DNA of 64,000 nt from Nitrospirota bacterium. GTDB lineage: Bacteria > Nitrospinota_A > UBA7883 > JACRGQ01. The translations under genes were made by a program, and so were the position numbers. Below the pieces are notes generated by a model. It did not search any database and was not told the DNA's origin. It worked only from the letters and a program-made list of their open reading frames with translations. Below are positions 43,875-53,362 of this stretch, piece after piece; the first letter of the stretch is position 1, and each line of letters starts with the position of its first letter. The DNA lies in contig JAJRYD010000003.1 of the NCBI GenBank assembly GCA_024275955.1, forward strand, positions 23,398 to 87,397. Direction: 5' to 3'.

Positions 43875-44722
43875 TCTTCTCGGCCTTTTTTGGGAGAGCT
43901 GTCGCTAGAAGCTTCTTTGTCGCTTGCTGGAATAGTGACGGCGCCCGACGTTGGCGTATTAAGGCTTGTAAACCCTGCCAACTTTTCATACGCCACAAAA
44001 ACCGCTATGTTGGTAAATGGAACGGTAAATAAAAGAGCTGTCACCATAAATAAAATCCCTAAAAGTACCGCCTGCGCTATCGGCAAAAGCGTCTTGCCCA
44101 AATCGGCCCCGCCTCCAGACGCTATTTCGCGCCCAGCTTCCATCACTTCGCCTAAAGCCGAAACATCTATAAACGGCAGGGAGACAAGTATTCCGGCGAA
44201 GAACGAAAGAAGCCCCATCGCGTTTATGCCGGCAAGTACCAGATAAAATATTGTCATGCCGACTATATCCTTAAAAGCGATGTTGCGGCTAGCTTCCATC
44301 GCGTCCCAAAAGTTAAGCCCCCTATCAATAATAAAAATGTATGTAAGGAGGTACCAACCGCCGACAATAAGACCTGGAATTACAAGAAGAAAAAAACCGA
44401 TGGTAGTGAAAACGGTAATCAACAGGTACGAAAGAAACGCAGGTACGAAAAAGGTAAACCCCTGAAAAACCCGCGCAGGCCTTTGTTTCACGCCGGTTAC
44501 GATATCGCCTATCACAAGGAAAAAACCTGCGGTAAGAGGCCCCATAAAAAGTAGGTTCCCCCCGTATGGGATAGCTTGGGCCAATAGCAGTACGACACCG
44601 CATATGACCGTCGTAACGGCAAGCGAAAACCAGCCTTTTTTGTAAATCGACCAGCTCTCGGCAAGCCAAGATACAATATCTACCGGCTGGCTCTCTAAAG
44701 CTTCACCTTTCCCTGTTTCCAT
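43871..44722 (-). CDS. Polytopic membrane protein (DUF4013-like), function unknown
   Basis: 283 residues from the ATG at 44722, with GAGG 6 nt upstream; a further ATG at 44758 lacks one. About six hydrophobic helices are visible (VTTVICGVVLLLAQAI, FFLVIGDIV, FLSYLLITVFTTIGFFLLVIPGLIVGGWYLL, IFYLVLAGINAMGLLSFFAGIL, AVLLGILFMVTALLF). The order and the central DAMEASRNIAFKD loop resemble DUF4013/GlpQ-associated membrane proteins. The role is unknown. Its stop overlaps that of the upstream kinase by 4 nt in convergent orientation. Confidence 0.6.
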   Translation of the reverse strand: METGKGEALESQPVDIVSWLAESWSIYKKGWFSLAVTTVICGVVLLLAQAIPYGGNLLFMGPLTAGFFLVIGDIVTGVKQRPARVFQGFTFFVPAFLSYLLITVFTTIGFFLLVIPGLIVGGWYLLTYIFIIDRGLNFWDAMEASRNIAFKDIVGMTIFYLVLAGINAMGLLSFFAGILVSLPFIDVSALGEVMEAGREIASGGGADLGKTLLPIAQAVLLGILFMVTALLFTVPFTNIAVFVAYEKLAGFTSLNTPTSGAVTIPASDKEASSDSSPKKGRED

Positions 44723-44843
44723 AATCAACCTCTGTCGTTTTAAATTCGGCGGTTCCATACCCTTATTAGGCTATTTAAGCATATCTTTTCAAAAAAAAAT
44801 CCCAAATTCTGCCCAACTTCGCCGTAAAAAAAGAGAATTTATA

Positions 44844-44852
44844 TGGTATAAT
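44844..44852 (+). promoter_or_regulatory. Extended -10 promoter of the NDUFA9-like gene
   Basis: TGGTATAAT is a perfect extended -10 element. It predicts a start near 44859, so the earlier in-frame ATG at 44851 cannot be translated and the gene begins at 44911. Confidence 0.55.
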
Positions 44853-44910
44853 GAATGCATCATTTGTAAAAACTTCTACAATTCCCTCATACCTGTGCAA
44901 TTCTAGATGG

Positions 44911-45819
44911 ATGAAGCTCTTTATCACCGGCGGAACCGGATTTGTAGGATCCTACCTTGTAAGGCAACTCATTGAAAATAAACACGAAATATCTCTACTG
45001 GTTAGAAACCGGAAGACTATTGGCAGGTTGCCGGCAGGTGTTAGAGTTATCGAAGGAGATATTCTAGATAAGTCGTCCTATATCGACAGCCTTGCAAGCT
45101 TTGACGCGGTAATCAACCTTGTCGGCATTATTCGGGAGTTTAGCTCCAAAGCTGTCACTTTCCAAAAGCTCCATTTTGACGCGACGCGCGAGCTTGCCGA
45201 GGCGGCTGTAAAGGCCGGAATAGACAGATGGATACAGATGAGCGCCAACGGAGTGGACCAAAAGCCGGTATCCATGTATCAGACGACAAAGCTGGAAGCC
45301 GAGAAGTTTTTAAGGGAATCGGGACTTCGGCTCACCATATTCCGCCCGTCGCTGATATTCGGCGAACCGCCGGACGGGAAAACCGAGTTCTGTACCGATA
45401 TTTTTAGGATATTAAAATTTCCTTTTCCGTTTGTTCCGGTTTTTGGAGACGGGCTTTACCGTTTTCAGCCTATCCATGCTACCGACGTGGCAAGAGCGTT
45501 TGCCGCCGCGCTTGAGGAGCCAAGCAAAACCGAAGGAAAAACTTTTCATCTTGGCGGTGAGAGACTGCTTACCTACCGTGAACTGCTTGACGCCATCTGC
45601 GATGGAAGCGGCATCCGGCGCAAAATAAAAATTGCTGTCCCATACCGCCCGCTAATGCCTCTGATAAAAATTCTAGAGAGCTTTCCTTTCTTCCCCGTCA
45701 CTTCCGACCAGATAAGCATGCTGATGCAGGGCAGTATCACTCCAGAAGATTTTCGATGGGAAGATTTTGGAATAGACCGTTTAAAGTTTATTCCGGACAA
45801 CCTCTCATATCTCCGGTAG
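44911..45819 (+). CDS. NAD(P)-binding short-chain (extended) protein, NDUFA9-like
   Basis: 302 residues from ATG 44911. Rossmann motif LFITGGTGFVGSYLVRQL leads; the family pattern follows (VRVIEGDILDKSS, AVINLVGIIREF, MSANGVDQKPVSMYQTTKLEAEKFLRESGLRLTIFRPSLIFG). These resemble the complex-I-associated NDUFA9/YbjT epimerase-like family, which bind NADPH, often without a clear reaction. The catalytic YxxxK of SDR enzymes appears as YQTTK. No complex I genes are nearby. It faces the DnaJ-like gene convergently. Confidence 0.75.
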   Translation: MKLFITGGTGFVGSYLVRQLIENKHEISLLVRNRKTIGRLPAGVRVIEGDILDKSSYIDSLASFDAVINLVGIIREFSSKAVTFQKLHFDATRELAEAAVKAGIDRWIQMSANGVDQKPVSMYQTTKLEAEKFLRESGLRLTIFRPSLIFGEPPDGKTEFCTDIFRILKFPFPFVPVFGDGLYRFQPIHATDVARAFAAALEEPSKTEGKTFHLGGERLLTYRELLDAICDGSGIRRKIKIAVPYRPLMPLIKILESFPFFPVTSDQISMLMQGSITPEDFRWEDFGIDRLKFIPDNLSYLR

Positions 45820-45824
45820 GCAGG

Positions 45825-46268
45825 CTAGAGGATATCTGGGATATTGCTCCCCGAACCGTTGCACTTGGGGCAGTTTGACGCAAGGTGGAACCTGTTTTCG
45901 ACTACGCCGTAGCCATTACAGTTTTTGCACATTCTCTTATCTGACACTACTTTTGGAACCCTAAACATATATATATTTTTTCCTGCAGGCTTTTTTCTAA
46001 CAGTTGCCTTGACAAAAAAGAGATCATGCTTAGCAAGGTTTGCCGGCTGTTTATAAGCCTCTTTGCCTGCTTTTCTTTTGGCTGGAAAAACAGGCTGGGA
46101 GGCCTGTTTTATAAGCTCGTCGTAAGCTTTTTGCACCACGAAAAAGAGATCGCCTTTCTCTTTATTGCGGTCTGGATGAAAGTGGAACGCAAATTTTTTG
46201 TATGCCTTTTTTATTTCCTCAATGCTAGCCCCCTGTTTTAGCCTAAGGAGCTTGTAAAAATCAGCCAT
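45825..46268 (-). CDS. Small DnaJ-domain protein with half a zinc finger
   Basis: 147 residues. The J domain fills the first 70 (DFYKLLRLKQGASIEEIKKAYKKFA), with HPD (FHFHPDRNKEKGD) intact, so it can stimulate a DnaK ATPase. A basic linker follows, and the C-terminus holds two CxxCxGxG repeats (CKNCNGYG, CPKCNGSG), one zinc site; full DnaJ has four. Client domains are absent. ATG 46268 has GGAGG 9 nt upstream; an in-frame TTG at 46274 is too close. The ribosome-binding site lies next to element copy 5. Confidence 0.8.
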   Translation of the reverse strand: MADFYKLLRLKQGASIEEIKKAYKKFAFHFHPDRNKEKGDLFFVVQKAYDELIKQASQPVFPAKRKAGKEAYKQPANLAKHDLFFVKATVRKKPAGKNIYMFRVPKVVSDKRMCKNCNGYGVVENRFHLASNCPKCNGSGSNIPDIL

Positions 46269-46285
46269 TTTCAAAAACCTCCGTA

Positions 46286-46413
46286 GGGACTGTTGCCAAA
46301 TCCGATAAATTTGATTTTGTTTAAAATTGCCAACCGCTCAAATATCTGTTTTGAAAAAGTTAAAGGATGAGCCTTTCCTTTTAGATGCTCAAAAACTATT
46401 TCGGCAACAGCCC
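46286..46413 (+). repeat. MITE-like element, copy 5 (subtype B), upstream of the DnaJ-like gene
   Basis: 128 bp with 11-12-bp inverted ends (GGGACTGTTGCC and rc GGGCTGTTGCC). The left flank CCGTA and right flank TCTAA share no clear duplication. It lies just beyond the ribosome-binding site of the DnaJ-like gene. Confidence 0.85.
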
Positions 46414-46459
46414 TCTAATAGGCTACTGCCGGAATTCCGCATGGTTGATAAATAACTTT

Positions 46460-46556
46460 CTATTCTCGTTGAGAATAGCTTTATCTACTACCTGCATATA
46501 TATTCCACTCGGCTCGGCTGAACTCGCCGCGGACGGTGCCGCTTGGTGGCACCGTC
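46460..46556. repeat. Two strong inverted repeats downstream of nth
   Basis: An 8-bp arm CTATTCTC and GAGAATAG (46460-46467 and 46471-46478) enclose GTT. A 9-bp arm GACGGTGCC and GGCACCGTC (46532-46540 and 46548-46556) enclose a 7-nt loop. Neither has a U-tract on the nth strand, so I do not call a terminator. Confidence 0.6.
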
Positions 46557-46575
46557 TTAAAATGCAAGGCAAAAA

Positions 46576-47241
46576 CTATCGGCTTTTTTTAACATCTTTT
46601 TTTCCGCAAAACTTTTCTATTTTGCACTGCGAGCAGTGCGGTGAAACAGGCACGCAGAGGTTTTGGCCGTACGCTACGAGGATATCGTTAATTTCAATCC
46701 AATGACTCTTTGGTAAAATCTCCCTTAGCTTGAATTCTGTCTCCTGAGGGTTTTTGGTATTAACGTAGCCCCACCTATTGGTAATTCTATGTACATGGAT
46801 ATCGACGCAAATACCCGGCTTGTTGAAAGCAAGAGTAATAACCAGATTTGCCGTTTTTCTGCCGACACCTTTTATTTTAAGCAGTTCATCCAGATCGTCC
46901 GGTACTTTGCCGCGATACTCGTCGATTAGAACTTGGCTGACATGCTTTAGGGTGACAGCTTTGTTGCGGTAAAACCCTACCGGAAAAATGAGCTTTTCCA
47001 GCTTTGACAGCGGGAGAACCGCGATTTTTTTCGGGCTATCGGCTACGGCAAAAAGCCTTCCAGATGCCTCTAGCGTTGTCTTATCTTTTGTGCGCAGTGA
47101 TAAAAGGGTGGAAATAAGAACAAGGAACGGCGCGTTTTGCCTTGCGTAAATTCCGACAATCGGCTCTTTAAACCTCTTAACCTCTTTTCGCAAAATTGCC
47201 ACCACTCTGCTTATCGGGAACGATTTTTGCCCTATTGCCAT
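46576..47241 (-). CDS. nth: Endonuclease III
   Basis: 221 residues from the ATG at 47241. This 4Fe-4S base-excision glycosylase/AP lyase removes oxidised pyrimidines. The helix-hairpin-helix LLKIKGVGRKTANLVI holds the catalytic Lys; the catalytic Asp lies in CVDIHVHRITNRWG; the cluster ligands C-x6-C-x2-C-x5-C are in CVPVSPHCSQCKIEKFC. A TATAAA box ends 6 nt before this ATG, and no ribosome-binding site is seen, so I prefer it over the TTG at 47265. Confidence 0.9.
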   Translation of the reverse strand: MAIGQKSFPISRVVAILRKEVKRFKEPIVGIYARQNAPFLVLISTLLSLRTKDKTTLEASGRLFAVADSPKKIAVLPLSKLEKLIFPVGFYRNKAVTLKHVSQVLIDEYRGKVPDDLDELLKIKGVGRKTANLVITLAFNKPGICVDIHVHRITNRWGYVNTKNPQETEFKLREILPKSHWIEINDILVAYGQNLCVPVSPHCSQCKIEKFCGKKDVKKSR

Positions 47242-47247
47242 GCCTAC

Positions 47248-47286
47248 TTTATACCGCTTTACCAAACCTGCCGCTACTAGTAGAAT
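47248..47286. promoter_or_regulatory. Divergent promoters of nth and the sensor kinase
   Basis: Minus strand: TATAAA (47253-47248), 6 nt before nth. Plus strand: TTTACC (47258-47263), 17 nt, then TAGAAT (47281-47286), leading to the kinase at 47334. The two promoters are about 4 bp apart, so they may compete. Confidence 0.45.
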
Positions 47287-47333
47287 GGTTATCTGAAACC
47301 TATCGGCAAGAGAGGCTGTAGGAGTCTATAGAT

Positions 47334-49439
47334 ATGATGCCTAAGTATAAACAATACTTTTTTCTTCTGATCGTTTTTGTCCTCCTTTTTGGGGTAGGCG
47401 CGATATCTTTCTTTTTTTCTAAACATGCAGGCGATACCGAACAGTTTATCATCGAAAAGTTCGGTAACCAGCAGGTAAACTTTGCTAATAATATAAAAGG
47501 CAGGATAGAAAACGATTTTGAGCATATCGCTTTCTATCTTAAATTCCTTTTAATGGATAAAGCTGTTTACCATGCTCTTGCCGATATCGCGTCAGGCCGG
47601 TCTAAAGAAAAAATAACCTCTAACGCCGATAGCCAAAATGATATTGCCGAAATGATTACCGAAATACTAGAGCATCCTTACTATCTTTATCTCGTTATCA
47701 GCGACCGTGAGGGAAATCCCAAAGCTATCGCTTTCATGCAAGATGGCAGGCTTGTAGTTTCTGCTACAGATAATGCCCCACCGCTTCCGCTTGCTAAACT
47801 TACACCGATGGAGAATGAGGCGGTTACTCTTCAACTCCGACAAAACTCGCTGTTGCCGGAAAGTGAAATAGCAGACCGGCTAGAGGTAATAGAGACTGTT
47901 GTGCCGCTTTACGGCAATGGCCGGCATTTAGGGTGGGCCGGAATTGGAGTCGACTTCAGCCTTGTGACAGAAATAATTTCCAATCAGTCTGACGAAGAGA
48001 ATAACCATAACTGGATTTTTGACTGGGACGGCAGTTTTATTTACTGTAGCTTTATCCCCTCCAGCGACTACCACTCTGGTGAAATGAAACTGCTGAAAAA
48101 CCTCACAGTCGGCTCTCACGAAGCTTCCACACACGAGGAAAACGGCAACGACCTGCTTTCATTTGTAAAGCTTAAGGTAGGCGAGAACCGCTGGAACATA
48201 GTAGTAGAAACAGAGCTTGAATATATGACGGGATATGTAAGAGCTTCCATCCATGTAGGGATGGCGCTTCTAATCGTTATCCTTCTTACAGCTGTAATGG
48301 GGGTTTTCCTTCTATACAGATCGGCTATCAACCGCGATGTTGCCGAAAAAACGACACTAATACTAAACAAGGTTCAGGAATCTAAAGAGAAATACAGATC
48401 TATTTTTAACTCTACCCCTAATCCTGTTTTTCTTTTAGACGAGAGCTTTATCATTATTGATAAAAACGCGGGCGCCGCGAAAACCTTTCACCACAAAGCA
48501 CAAGATCTTGCCGGTAAACCTGTTGATAAAATAATTCCAGAAATCGAAAGATACGCGGAGAATATAGGCAACGCCTCACCTCGCGTTAAAAGCACGAGAT
48601 GGGATACCAGCCTTGTAAACCATTCCGGCGAGCTGATGTATTTCAGCAACTCGCTGACTATTGTTAAGGAAAACTCTGGTATCGGCAAACTATACCTTTT
48701 GTATATGCACAATATAACCGAGCTAAAGACACTTCAAAACCAGCTTGCACAATCTGAAAAGTTGGCCTCTATAGGCGAGTTTATTGCCGGCATCGCCCAT
48801 GAAATCAACAACCCGATGACCGGAATTCTTGGTTATTCAGAACTTCTTATGACAGAGGCGAAAGACTCCAGTGTTAGAGATGATGCCGGTAAGATTCATA
48901 AAGAAGCATTGAGATGCTCTCGTATAGTATCCGGCCTACTAACATTTGCCAGACAGCAAAGGGAAGAAAAAAGTATTGTCAGCATTCTTGACGCGGTAGA
49001 TGCGAGCTTGGAAACAATCGGCTACGACATCGAATCCAGCAACATACAGGTTGAGAAAAAGATAGAGACTAATTTAAAACCTGTTTACGGAAATATATTC
49101 GAGCTGGAGCAGGTAATCTTAAATATTATAAACAATGCTGTCTTCTTTCTGGAGCCGATGGACGGCGGCAAAAAAATCTGGATTACGGCACGCAGTGGTG
49201 AAGGGACGGTGGAGCTAAAGATAGAGAACAACGGTCCGCCTATAGATGATGACAAACTTGGAAAAATCTTCGACCCGTTTTTTACTACAAAAGCTACCGG
49301 CAGAGGTACCGGCCTTGGACTCTCTATATCTTACGGAATTATACATTCGCACAAAGGAGAGCTATACGCGAAAAACGGCGACAGGGGTGTGGAGTTTAGT
49401 ATCGTACTTCCGGCTGTCCGGGAAGAAACTATAAGCTAA
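47334..49439 (+). CDS. Membrane sensor histidine kinase with PAS domain
   Basis: 701 residues. Two helices (about 10-27 and 305-325) enclose a periplasmic dCache-like sensor region; then a PAS domain (about 345-460: [16 protein letters not shown]), HisKA with phospho-histidine near 487 ([21 protein letters not shown]), and HATPase ([27 protein letters not shown]). The H-box AHEINNP type is the NtrB/HydH class. AGGAG 9 nt upstream supports the ATG. No adjacent regulator. It converges on the sigma factor gene, overlapping by 4 nt. Confidence 0.9.
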   Translation: MMPKYKQYFFLLIVFVLLFGVGAISFFFSKHAGDTEQFIIEKFGNQQVNFANNIKGRIENDFEHIAFYLKFLLMDKAVYHALADIASGRSKEKITSNADSQNDIAEMITEILEHPYYLYLVISDREGNPKAIAFMQDGRLVVSATDNAPPLPLAKLTPMENEAVTLQLRQNSLLPESEIADRLEVIETVVPLYGNGRHLGWAGIGVDFSLVTEIISNQSDEENNHNWIFDWDGSFIYCSFIPSSDYHSGEMKLLKNLTVGSHEASTHEENGNDLLSFVKLKVGENRWNIVVETELEYMTGYVRASIHVGMALLIVILLTAVMGVFLLYRSAINRDVAEKTTLILNKVQESKEKYRSIFNSTPNPVFLLDESFIIIDKNAGAAKTFHHKAQDLAGKPVDKIIPEIERYAENIGNASPRVKSTRWDTSLVNHSGELMYFSNSLTIVKENSGIGKLYLLYMHNITELKTLQNQLAQSEKLASIGEFIAGIAHEINNPMTGILGYSELLMTEAKDSSVRDDAGKIHKEALRCSRIVSGLLTFARQQREEKSIVSILDAVDASLETIGYDIESSNIQVEKKIETNLKPVYGNIFELEQVILNIINNAVFFLEPMDGGKKIWITARSGEGTVELKIENNGPPIDDDKLGKIFDPFFTTKATGRGTGLGLSISYGIIHSHKGELYAKNGDRGVEFSIVLPAVREETIS

Positions 49440-50212
49440 TCCCGAATATCGTCGTCTGTATCTATGTACTTGAGCAGTTTGCCGCGCATCCGCATAACCG
49501 CTCTGGTATGAAGCTGTGAGACGCGTGACTCCGTAATGCCTAGTATCTCCCCTATCTCTTTCATGGTAAGTTCTTCGTAGTAATAGAGAGAAACCAACAG
49601 CCTTTCCTTTTCCGGAAGTTTGTCGATAGTATCGGCGATAATGGTGCGCACCTCGCTGACCCTCGCGGTAACTTGCGGATCATCATCGCTGGAGCCTGCG
49701 AGTACCTCCATAATATCCCGCTTTTCGCCATCTTTACTTACTCCGCCAAGATCTTCGACCGAAAGGATGGGAGAACTTTGTGCGCTGGCCAAAACCTTGT
49801 GAAAACCATCAAGGTCTACTCCAAGCTCCTTCGCGACCTCTTCGTCCTCTGCCGGACGGCCCTCTCTTTGTTCGACAGCGGCGTACACCGACGCAATCTC
49901 GACAGACTTTTGGCGGACAGAACGGGGAACCCAATCCATAGAACGCAGTTCGTCAAGAATCGCCCCTCTTATCCTTATTTCGGCGTAAGTCTTGAACATC
50001 GTCTGCCGGCCCGAATCGAACTTTTCGACCGCGTCGATTAAGCCCATAACTCCGGCACTCATAAGGTCGTCAATCTCTATATGGGGAGGGAGGCGTACAG
50101 CTATTCTGTGGGAAATAAACTTGATTAAAGGTGCATACTCTTCAATCAGGCGGTCTGCTTCGGGTGTGCCGATTTTCATCCCCGGAGTCGGCTCGGAATA
50201 TATCTTTTTCAA
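49436..50212 (-). CDS. fliA: Sigma factor of the FliA (sigma28) family
   Basis: 258 residues. Region 2 (YAPLIKFISHRIAVRLPPHIEIDDLMSAGVMGLIDAVEKF, TYAEIRIRGAILDELR), region 3 (EGRPAEDEEVAKELGVD) and region 4 (LPEKERLLVSLYYYEELTMKEIGEILGITESRVSQLHTRA) are all present, in the RpoD-like FliA/WhiG arrangement. It would direct late flagellar or other class-3 transcription. TTG 50212 follows GAGGG. Its start faces 1.1 kb of non-coding DNA. Anti-sigma FlgM is not found here. Confidence 0.88.
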   Translation of the reverse strand: MKKIYSEPTPGMKIGTPEADRLIEEYAPLIKFISHRIAVRLPPHIEIDDLMSAGVMGLIDAVEKFDSGRQTMFKTYAEIRIRGAILDELRSMDWVPRSVRQKSVEIASVYAAVEQREGRPAEDEEVAKELGVDLDGFHKVLASAQSSPILSVEDLGGVSKDGEKRDIMEVLAGSSDDDPQVTARVSEVRTIIADTIDKLPEKERLLVSLYYYEELTMKEIGEILGITESRVSQLHTRAVMRMRGKLLKYIDTDDDIRD

Positions 50213-50504
50213 ATAACCCTCTAGTTTTTAGCAGTATAAGCTGTAAGTTCAGTAGTGTAAAGCGGTTTTGACGCGATTCTAACTGGAACAAATTAGCACT
50301 TCCCCGCCGTTTGAGTACGCATGATGTAAGCTGGAAAACTATAGGATGAGCCAGCTTAGAACATAGTGCTAGGCAAATAGAAGATAACTGTTGCTCTTGG
50401 TAACGGCTCTGATAAAGATTGACAAAGGCTATCGAAAATCAAACTAAAAATAGGTACAGTTCCATTCACTTTTGGGCTACTACTAGATGATGCGTTGACT
50501 CTAA

Positions 50505-50633
50505 TTGCTATTAGACAAACCTCATAAATTTGATTTTGTTTAAAACTGCCAACCGCTAAAATATCTACTTTAAAGAAGTTAAGAGATAAGTCTTTCCTTC
50601 AAATGCTCCAAAAACCATTTCGGCAACAGCCAC
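50505..50633 (+). repeat. MITE-like element, copy 6 (subtype B, degraded left end)
   Basis: About 129 bp. The left terminus has decayed (TTGCTATTAGACAAACC replaces the usual GGGCTGTTGCCAAATCC) while the right end GGCAACAGCC is intact. No target duplication can be made out. Confidence 0.8.
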
Positions 50634-51310
50634 GATATAAACTCTCCGCTTCACAAGAGTTAGGAAGCAAAGCAAACGCCCATCCCAAAGCTTTGTAGAA
50701 AGGCTCCGACCAAAGCACGGAGCGCTAGTTCCTACAGCCTGAGTATCTGATACAAAGCAACAATACAAATGTAAACGCGATAATTAAAAAATCCACACAG
50801 CTCCCTTCAAAATAAAGACCATAAAAATTTGCGGCCTAGTCAAAATCTATACAAAAGTAGAGCGCAACATACATGCCAACAGTTCAAAGCCTCAATACAT
50901 TGAATATTAAGTAACTATAGCTGTGCTACATCTCTAAGCAGTTAAACAGCCTCGTGGTGTACGATAAACAATACTATTGAAACATGTTTTTGTCATATTT
51001 TTTCTAATCGGTTATGGAAAGCTGAAACTATAGCTTTTAATAGTTTTTGGCATATTGCCAGCTAAAAAAGTGAAACGAAAATTGACACCAACTCAAAGAT
51101 AATATATTGTAAGAATTAGCGATGTAGCTTATTCAACTTGTGCAAAATTAATTGGATCGCAAGAGGCCCTGTTCGTGCGTCTATCGCTATATCGTTTTAT
51201 TCTGCTGATGAGAGGATTTGCTGAATGGTATCTGGTTTTTACGCCACGATTAAGCCTAATGCAACTATTGGAAAACTCCGATAGATAAAAAGTAGTTAGA
51301 GATTATTTAT
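50634..51310. other. Gene-free AT-rich stretch upstream of a small ORF
   Basis: No frame with a credible start and length is present. TTGACA at 51082-51087 is a perfect -35 box, but the best -10 candidates (TATATT at 15 nt, TATTGT at 17 nt) are weak. I see no tRNA or other structured RNA. Confidence 0.5.
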
Positions 51311-51565
51311 ATGAAACATCCGCTAGAGGAGCTGAAAAAGATGAGCATAGAGCTTGGAATCGCTACTGCCGAGCCTAAAAATTACGGCCCGCATTCTAAA
51401 GTTCTCTCCTCTTTTAGCGATTGGGTTGCCAACCTTCAGATGGAGGGAAGAATGATTACTCCAAGCAGGGGCGACCTTGCCGACTGGCTGAGTAAAAACT
51501 ACCCAAGCTCTAAAAGCATGCTAAGAGAGATTTGGGAGCTTTACAACCTGCGCCGCTCCAGATAG
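51311..51565 (+). CDS. Small conserved-looking protein of unknown function
   Basis: 84 residues, helical, no signal or membrane helix. It contains SSFSDWVANLQMEGRMITPSRGDLADWLSKNYPSSKSMLREIWELYN, with Trp-rich helices and codon usage like its neighbours. No clear ribosome-binding site. It converges on trpD with a 20-nt gap. I do not recognise a family; the residue composition and clean start make it more likely real than chance. Confidence 0.5.
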   Translation: MKHPLEELKKMSIELGIATAEPKNYGPHSKVLSSFSDWVANLQMEGRMITPSRGDLADWLSKNYPSSKSMLREIWELYNLRRSR

Positions 51566-51585
51566 CTGTCGGCTAAATTCCGGCA

Positions 51586-52605
51586 CTATCTGCTGGTCGC
51601 TAACCTTAGTGCCTCAAGTTTTTTATAAGCAGATCCGGTATTAACCGACTCAGTAGCTTTTTTAAGGCCGCCGCCGATATCATCAGCTTTCTCTCCAGCG
51701 ACTATCGCAAGAGCGGCATTGAGTAGAGAAATATTAAGTTTTGGCCCTTTGTCTTCCCCTTTAAGGATTGCTAATGTAATCTCGGCATTTCTCTTTGGGT
51801 CGCCTCCTTTTAAATCTTCCGCCTTGCAAAGGCTAAGACCGTAATCTTTAGGGTTAAGACTCCATGTTTTTACCGCCCCGTTTTTAAGCTCCGATACTTT
51901 CGTTTTGCCGGTAAGGGTAACTTCGTCAAGCCCGTCCGAACCATGAACCACGAATAGATGTTCACTGCCAAGTTTTCTAAGTACATCGGCAAGCGGTTCT
52001 GTCAGCTTATCGTCATAAACCCCTATCACCTGACGCTTCGCCCCAGCGGGGTTCGTTAGAGGCCCAAGAAGGTTAAAAATTGTCCTAATGCCTATCTCCC
52101 TTCGAGGGCCGATAGCATGCTTCATCGCAGAGTGCATGAGAGGCGCGAACAAAAAGGCTATTCCATGCCGGTCTAGACACTTTTCCACAATATCTATTTT
52201 GACCTCTATATCGACCCCAAGCGCTTTAAGCAGATCTGCAGAGCCAGACTTGCTCGATACCGACCTGTTTCCATGCTTTGCCACCTGCACGCCTGCTCCG
52301 GCAACAATGAAAGCGGCTGTAGTGGAGATATTGAATGTTCCAGAACCGTCTCCGCCTGTTCCGCAGGTATCGACAACCGACGGATAAGAATGTTTGATTT
52401 TTACCGCTTTGTCGCGCATCACCTGCGCGGCGCCTGTTATTTCGTCAACTGTTTCCCCTTTAAGCCTTAACGCCGTAAGAAAAGCGCCTATCTGCGCTCC
52501 GGTAGCATCGCCGGACATAATCTGGTTCATTACATCGAGCATTTCGCCTTGGGAAAGATTCCCGCCGCCACTTGCGAACCGGGCAATCGCCTCTTGAATC
52601 TTCAT
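51586..52605 (-). CDS. trpD: Anthranilate phosphoribosyltransferase
   Basis: 339 residues. TrpD adds phosphoribose from PRPP to anthranilate in tryptophan synthesis. PRPP motif VDTCGTGGDGSGTFNIST, the KHGNRSVSSKSGSADLLKALG motif, and the second conserved segment RTIFNLLGPLTNPA are present; the C-terminus is slightly shortened. It forms a probable pair with trpG, 88 nt upstream. trpE, trpC and others are not in the window. Confidence 0.95.
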   Translation of the reverse strand: MKIQEAIARFASGGGNLSQGEMLDVMNQIMSGDATGAQIGAFLTALRLKGETVDEITGAAQVMRDKAVKIKHSYPSVVDTCGTGGDGSGTFNISTTAAFIVAGAGVQVAKHGNRSVSSKSGSADLLKALGVDIEVKIDIVEKCLDRHGIAFLFAPLMHSAMKHAIGPRREIGIRTIFNLLGPLTNPAGAKRQVIGVYDDKLTEPLADVLRKLGSEHLFVVHGSDGLDEVTLTGKTKVSELKNGAVKTWSLNPKDYGLSLCKAEDLKGGDPKRNAEITLAILKGEDKGPKLNISLLNAALAIVAGEKADDIGGGLKKATESVNTGSAYKKLEALRLATSR

Positions 52606-52693
52606 CTCCCCGCCCCCTCTTCTAAGCTGTAATCAAGAATCATCGAGACCCCAACAAACCGGCAGATAAGTTCCATGACAGCGATTCTCCGCC

Positions 52694-53272
52694 TCACTTT
52701 GGGGCGTAATATTTGACAAAGTTCTTCAATATCACCTTCCCCTCGGATGTTAGTATCGACTCTGGGTGAAATTGCATCCCTTCTATTGCAAGCTCCTTAT
52801 GACGCACTGCCATCACTATTTCTCCGCTTAAATCCGTAGCGGTTATGTCAAGTATGTCTGGGATTGAATCGGATCTTACTACTAATGAATGGTATCTTGT
52901 GGCGGTGAACGGGTTTTTTATCCTGTCAAAAATCGTTTTCCCGTCATGTTTTATCTCCGAGGTCTTGCCGTGCATCAGCTTATCCGCTTTTACTATTTCG
53001 GCCCCAAACGCCTGGCATATTGACTGGTGTCCAAGGCAAACCCCAAGTATAGGAATCAGCCCCTGTAACTCCTTCACCAGATTAATTGATATACCTGCCT
53101 CATTTGGGGTGCATGGCCCGGGCGAGATGACAATATAGTCTGGATTAATCTTCTTTATCTCATTTGGGGTGGTCGCGTCGTTTCGAAAAATCTTTACCTC
53201 CTGCCCTATCTCCAAAAAATATTGGACGAGGTTATAGGTAAAAGAGTCGTAGTTGTCGATCATCAAAATCAT
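52694..53272 (-). CDS. trpG: Anthranilate/aminodeoxychorismate synthase glutaminase subunit
   Basis: 192 residues, type I glutamine amidotransferase. MIDNYDSFTYNLVQYF opens the family; PILGVCLGHQSICQAFGA holds the catalytic Cys, and AIEGMQFHPESI the His-Glu pair. It supplies ammonia to TrpE (or PabB in a shared role). The ATG at 53272 has no ribosome-binding site; a perfect TATAAT ends 7 nt before it. It heads the trpG-trpD pair. Confidence 0.93.
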   Translation of the reverse strand: MILMIDNYDSFTYNLVQYFLEIGQEVKIFRNDATTPNEIKKINPDYIVISPGPCTPNEAGISINLVKELQGLIPILGVCLGHQSICQAFGAEIVKADKLMHGKTSEIKHDGKTIFDRIKNPFTATRYHSLVVRSDSIPDILDITATDLSGEIVMAVRHKELAIEGMQFHPESILTSEGKVILKNFVKYYAPK

Positions 53273-53279
53273 GCTCGGT

Positions 53280-53285
53280 ATTATA
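53280..53285 (-). promoter_or_regulatory. -10 box directly before trpG (leaderless arrangement)
   Basis: A perfect TATAAT on the minus strand, 7 nt before the trpG ATG. No good -35 at 16-18 nt. Confidence 0.45.
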
Positions 53286-53362
53286 CCTCTCTAAAACAAG
53301 AGTCTTATGAAAACCTGTAAAAAAATGAAGCTAACAAACTGGAAGCATGGGGGAAGATATTA

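Noticed and set aside
44851-44911. The ATG at 44851 as start of the NDUFA9-like gene
   Set aside because: It lies inside an extended -10 promoter. The Rossmann fold begins exactly at the ATG at 44911.
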